Shown here one piece after another: positions 63,994-64,000 of a stretch of 64,000 nt of DNA. The stretch covers positions 1 to 64,000 of the forward strand of contig JAGSHB010000011.1 in the NCBI GenBank assembly GCA_023954815.1, read 5' to 3'. The first letter of the stretch is position 1; every line of letters begins with the position of its first letter. Source of the DNA: Myxococcales bacterium. Its GTDB lineage: Bacteria; Myxococcota_A; UBA9042. The notes under the pieces were generated by a model, which saw only the letters and a program-made list of their open reading frames with translations, was not told the DNA's origin and did no database searches. The position numbers and the translations under genes are program-made.

Positions 63994-64000
63994 CGCTGGC

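Overview
The window is a GC-rich bacterial chromosomal segment that looks like the Myxococcota (deltaproteobacterial) type. The pointers are a CarD/CdnL regulator, several MopE-like and PEGA-domain surface proteins, lipoproteins with xxDAG or DAQTG repeats, split glyQ/glyS, and an OleA thiolase. I saw no phage, transposase, integron or CRISPR array. The taxonomic call is inference from gene content only.

Layout. (1) 1-9166 is mostly housekeeping: a ParA-like ATPase, carD, a dnaX-recR pair, five tRNA genes (all four serine isoacceptors plus Arg-ACG) around tadA, an orphan LuxC-like acyl-CoA reductase, and an HtrA/DegP protease. (2) 9257-31865 is all on the minus strand. Read in transcription order from 31865 it holds a VKOR-DsbA-FGE-TlpA four-domain fusion, a phosphodiester-glycosidase lipoprotein, a PEGA protein, a kelch-like lipoprotein and a 4,999-residue beta-barrel protein with about 18 DUF11 repeats, closed by a strong terminator; a small Cys-rich lipoprotein and HtrA follow. 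(3) 32404-36545 (plus) has a degenerate DUF1287 protein, xseA and a GT-C type membrane glycosyltransferase. (4) 36671-43861 (minus) is a glyQ-glyS operon running directly into two beta-propeller/MopE-type lipoproteins. (5) 44244-46942 (plus) is groES-groEL-grpE. (6) 47035-54513 (minus) is a run of secreted lipoproteins, including one with a TULIP/BPI-like C-terminal half. (7) 54625-58381 (minus) holds a dihydrolipoamide dehydrogenase-like enzyme, a second PEGA protein and an alpha/beta hydrolase. (8) The end has a lipoprotein, hflK-hflC, a bidomain dCTP deaminase and oleA.

How the parts may work together. The most unusual part is the 22-kb minus-strand run 9883-31865. One membrane protein carries both a disulfide-generating module (VKOR + DsbA) and a TlpA-type thioredoxin. 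It stands at the head of genes for a giant outer-membrane protein whose N-terminal domain is rich in cysteine while its long repeat stalk has very few. Other Cys-rich lipoproteins nearby fit heavy use of disulfides in the envelope. That functional link is inference.

Two dispersed non-coding elements were found: a terminator stem-loop present after two of the surface-protein genes (9825-9886 and 36601-36666), and a 42-bp palindromic repeat at the window's left edge that recurs inverted at 9777-9818.
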